A DNA stretch of 64,000 nt from Acanthosepion pharaonis. Taxonomy: Eukaryota > Mollusca > Cephalopoda > Sepiida > Sepiidae. Position numbers and translations under genes: made by a program. The DNA lies in the NCBI GenBank assembly GCA_903632075.3, contig CAHIKZ030000388.1:407001-471000 (forward strand). Reading direction: 5' to 3'. Below the pieces are notes generated by a model that was not told the DNA's origin, made no database searches, and saw only the letters and a list, made by a program, of their open reading frames with translations. Below, in pieces: positions 63,778-64,000 of the stretch (the first letter of the stretch is position 1; each line of letters begins with the position of its first letter).

Positions 63778-64000
63778 ATAATGGACTCTCCAGTCATATT
63801 TGACACATGAGGACAAAGCAGCTTAGTTCCTAGGAACTGACAGCCAGACACCAGCACATATGATTTGATTATAGTAGTGAAGGCTTTGTGCAGAACCAAC
63901 CACACTTTTTGAAGGTCTGAATGTTTGGGGACCTGGTGCCACAATGTCCCCAAACAACCTCCACAGATTTTGAATTCAGAGTTGTCCTTCTCCTAGACCA
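63778..64000 (-). mobile_element. SINE-V copy running off the window
   Basis: Minus strand begins TGGTCTAGGAGAAGGACAAC at the right edge, then TCTGAATTCAAAATCTGTGG, GGGACATTGTGGCACCAGG, AGTGTGGTTGGTTCTGCAC, ending ATGACTGGAGAGTCCATTAT. The first block matches 34707-34730 and 9456-9475. Upstream of it (beyond 64000) the head is expected. The ORF at 63768-63953 is a SINE translation. Confidence 0.75.

Overview
The window is repeat-dominated, AT-rich animal DNA. It shows no operons, no CRISPR array and no convincing intact protein-coding gene. The mix of very abundant tRNA-headed SINEs, several families of 5'-truncated non-LTR retrotransposons, small inverted-repeat DNA transposons and long (TA)n tracts resembles coleoid cephalopod (octopus-type) non-coding DNA. 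That assignment rests on my memory of such repeats, not on a search. Nearly all ORFs longer than 60 codons are either translated retrotransposon or transposase debris or translations of simple repeats.

Layout. 0-6 kb: a hAT element with a perfect 8-bp target duplication (1076-2394) and a foldback repeat split by LINE and SINE insertions. 6-16 kb: RTE-like LINE debris, minisatellite DNA, a tandem array carrying U2 snRNA-like segments (10141-10540), and an internally deleted mariner bounded on both sides by (TA)n (13529-14217). 16-29 kb: three local tandem repeats, a Tc1-like mini-element, two 5S-rRNA/tRNA composite SINEs (21142 and 21879), and a dense field of LINE 3' ends. 29-30 kb: a 14-bp satellite followed by a pure purine tract. 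30-49 kb: SINEs, RTE-like and Penelope-like remnants, two piggyBac-like mini-elements, a second hAT mini-element with target duplication, more U2-like segments and several palindromic elements. 49.9-51.05 kb: a roughly 35-bp GA-rich minisatellite. 51-58 kb: inverted pairs of LINE and SINE copies, a second deleted mariner and a foldback repeat. 58-64 kb: purine-rich DNA, a pogo/Tigger-like transposase end, a long (TA)n tract, further foldbacks and SINEs.

Family names used here are mine. LINE-A is a jockey/CR1-like RT C-terminus with a 3' end ending GGGGTGAAATGATTAAAA. LINE-C is a second such family ending in a GAGTGGCTCTAGAGCC block. RTE-like is an endonuclease-RT LINE with the YGSECWTIS and EMWFYR motifs. 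SINE-A has a tRNA-Arg-like head and a CCTGAAGAAGGCC tail domain. SINE-S has a tRNA-Ser-like head. SINE-V has a GTGGTGTAATGG head, sometimes preceded by 5S. SINE-W/U copies share CCTTGTGTCACATC and sometimes carry U2-like sequence.

The most unusual signal is that three kinds of small-RNA gene (tRNA, 5S rRNA, U2 snRNA) recur as building blocks of the SINEs here. Next is the repeated arrangement of retroelement copies as close inverted pairs, which would fold into long hairpins if transcribed.
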